A stretch of 64,000 bases of DNA from Alphaproteobacteria bacterium HT1-32 (GTDB lineage Bacteria > Pseudomonadota > Alphaproteobacteria > Rhodospirillales > HT1-32), in the NCBI GenBank assembly GCA_009649675.1, contig WJPL01000001.1:2252469-2316468 (forward strand), given 5' to 3'. Shown one piece after another: positions 62,789 to 64,000 of this stretch (position 1 is the stretch's first letter; every line of letters begins with the position of its first letter). The notes below the pieces were generated by a model. It was not told the DNA's origin. It worked only from the letters and a program-made list of their open reading frames with translations, and searched no databases. The position numbers and the translations under genes are program-made.

Positions 62789-63787
62789 TCAGACCACACC
62801 CGCCCGCAGGCAGTCATGAATATGCAGGATGCCGACGGGGCGTCCGTCATCGACGATAAACAGCTGGGTAATGGAACGCTCGTTCATGATGCGCACGGCC
62901 TCGGCTGCAAGCATGCCCGGCTTTATGGTAACCGGCGCTGCGGTCATGATGTCGCCAGCCCGTGCACGGAGCAGATCAGGGCTCATATGGCGCCGCAAAT
63001 CACCGTCGGTCATGATGCCGACAAGTTTGCCGCCATCATCCAGAATGCCGGCGCAACCCAGACGTTTTTCGGTGACCGTCAGCAGAACCCGGTCCATCGC
63101 CTCGTCAAGCTGTGCCGTCGGCATATCCTCGCCGGAATGCATGAGGTCATCGACCTTCAGCAAGGAACTGCCGAGTTTGCCGCCGGGGTGAAACTGCCGG
63201 AAATCATTTGCTGAAAATCCGCGTCTTTCCAGCAGGGCGACGGCAAGGGCATCGCCCAGCGCCAGCGTAGCCGTGGATGAGGTGGTGGGTGCCAGTCCCA
63301 TCGGGCAGGCCTCGACAAACCGCGGCAGCAGCAGGGTCACATCAGCAGCCCGCCCAAGCGTCGAGCCTTCCCGGCTGACAATGGAGATAAGCGGGATATT
63401 GAACCGGCGGGTATAATGTATGAGGTCGGAAAGCTCGGTCGCCTCACCGGAATAGGACAGTCCGAGCACGGCATCAGCCGGGGTGATCATCCCGAGATCG
63501 CCGTGACTGGCCTCAGCCGGATGAACAAACTGTGCCGGCGTGCCGGTAGAGGCCAGGGTGGCGGTGATCTTGTTCCCGATATGGCCGCTTTTACCCATAC
63601 CGCTGACGATAATGCGGCCGGTGACAGCCTGCATGATGTCGACAGCTTTGATAAAGGACTCGTCGAGAAGGTCAGCGACAGCGCGTACACCATCAGCTTC
63701 AGCCAGCAATACACGCCGTGCTGATGCGATGTCCGGATGGATATCACCGTCCGGTGTCTTGTTAATGGCTGTCTGAACCTTGTTCAT
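62789..63787 (-). CDS. kdsD: Arabinose-5-phosphate isomerase, KpsF/GutQ (KdsD) family
   Basis: A 332-residue enzyme turning ribulose 5-phosphate into arabinose 5-phosphate for Kdo. The SIS domain (GRIIVSGMGKSGHIGNKITA; HPAEASHGDLGMI) is followed by two CBS domains (from about residue 210; LGCAGILDDGGKLVGIMTDGD and ITQLFIVDDGRPVGILHIHD). The start is the ATG at 63787; an in-frame ATG at 63856 adds residues unlike the family. It begins the lpt operon and complements kdsB at 32 kb. Confidence 0.94.
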   Translation of the reverse strand: MNKVQTAINKTPDGDIHPDIASARRVLLAEADGVRAVADLLDESFIKAVDIMQAVTGRIIVSGMGKSGHIGNKITATLASTGTPAQFVHPAEASHGDLGMITPADAVLGLSYSGEATELSDLIHYTRRFNIPLISIVSREGSTLGRAADVTLLLPRFVEACPMGLAPTTSSTATLALGDALAVALLERRGFSANDFRQFHPGGKLGSSLLKVDDLMHSGEDMPTAQLDEAMDRVLLTVTEKRLGCAGILDDGGKLVGIMTDGDLRRHMSPDLLRARAGDIMTAAPVTIKPGMLAAEAVRIMNERSITQLFIVDDGRPVGILHIHDCLRAGVV

Positions 63788-63920
63788 GCACCGACTATCT
63801 ATGTTGTTTTTTTCATTCCGCAATACGGGCAGCCCCATCCTTGCGAATCGCCTCAATCATGCGCTTGCGCGGGTCGGAAATCAACAAGGGTAGCGGGGCT
63901 GGTCTAGTCGACTCTAATGC

Positions 63921-64000
63921 TCAGGAATGCGCAAATATATCAGTATCTTCGTATGACAGCAGGTCGAGTTCCGCCCGCGTTGGCAGGAAGCCGAAACAGG
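63921..64000 (-). CDS. rnd: Ribonuclease D, C-terminal fragment
   Basis: The last 25 codons of a minus-strand gene running off the right edge, ending FLPTRAELDLLSYEDTDIFAHS and a stop at 63923-63921. That ending resembles the short ribonuclease D (3'-5' exoribonuclease) that often precedes kpsF in alphaproteobacteria. The call rests on the short tail and gene order. The 133 bases before kdsD contain no other gene. Confidence 0.55.
   Translation of the reverse strand, partial: CFGFLPTRAELDLLSYEDTDIFAHS

Noticed and set aside
1-64000. Insertion sequences, prophage, CRISPR arrays, tRNA genes
   Set aside because: No transposase, integrase, repeat-spacer pattern or tRNA cloverleaf was seen on either strand.

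Overview
The window reads as chromosomal DNA of an alphaproteobacterium, probably a marine Rhodospirillales-like lineage. The evidence is GC-rich coding sequence, a LexA-type box of the alphaproteobacterial GAAC-N7-GAAC form, and gene orders known from that class: uvrC-pgsA-moaD-moaE, dnaX-ybaB-recR, folM/folB, hsp20-DUF1150, nudC/pheA/kdsB/cytochrome c, and rnd-kpsF-lptC-lptA-lptB-rpoN-hpf-ptsN. I saw no insertion sequence, prophage, CRISPR array, tRNA or rRNA. The genus is not determined. About 73 protein genes and one SRP RNA fill the window, with short intergenic spaces.

Layout. 1-3.8 kb: the edge of a branched-chain amino acid ABC operon (livH fragment, livK-like), then a divergent XRE regulator plus ImmA/IrrE metalloprotease pair preceded by a perfect SOS-box-like repeat, an orphan protein and a RidA. 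3.9-11.8 kb: uvrB, an acetyltransferase, an EamA exporter, a KefB-type antiporter, a Ca/Na antiporter, and a FolM-like reductase with FolB. 12.1-17.1 kb: uvrC, pgsA and molybdenum cofactor genes (mobB-like, moeA, moaD, moaE). 17.1-26.2 kb: a degenerate DUF4157 protein, MmgE/PrpD, a large multi-PAS kinase, a CoA transferase, a three-gene nitrile/thiocyanate hydratase set with a split beta subunit, a subtilisin and a DUF1127 protein. 26.3-31.9 kb: recR, ybaB, dnaX and the SRP RNA on the minus strand, a cupredoxin-like lipoprotein, NudC, and a prephenate dehydratase carrying an N-terminal XRE DNA-binding domain. 32-40.5 kb: kdsB, cytochrome c, hisN, xanthine phosphoribosyltransferase, a PQQ-type sugar dehydrogenase, a PPOX/TetR divergent pair, rhodanese, adenylate cyclase and argG. 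40.5-57.7 kb: accessory metabolism, including a DUF4143 ATPase, TauE, Lrp, a polar amino acid ABC transporter with a coupled HD-domain protein, a PagL-like lipid A deacylase, a prolyl aminopeptidase, an SNase-like protein, an M48 protease, a CoA transferase, an FAD oxidoreductase, 3-hydroxyanthranilate dioxygenase, a PAS-like protein, Hsp20 and DUF1150. 57.7-64 kb: the minus-strand envelope and sigma-54 block.

The most unusual items are: (1) the XRE-prephenate dehydratase-ACT fusion with a perfect 9-bp inverted repeat in its own promoter, which looks like an autoregulated phenylalanine-biosynthesis enzyme/regulator; (2) the XRE-ImmA/IrrE pair behind a LexA-type box, while uvrB and uvrC in the same window have none that I can see; (3) the split-beta cobalt-type hydratase in the gene order of thiocyanate hydrolase; (4) a stand-alone DUF4157 domain whose HExxH motif has been lost; (5) a recurrent pattern of hairpins embedded in the stop codons of convergent gene pairs.
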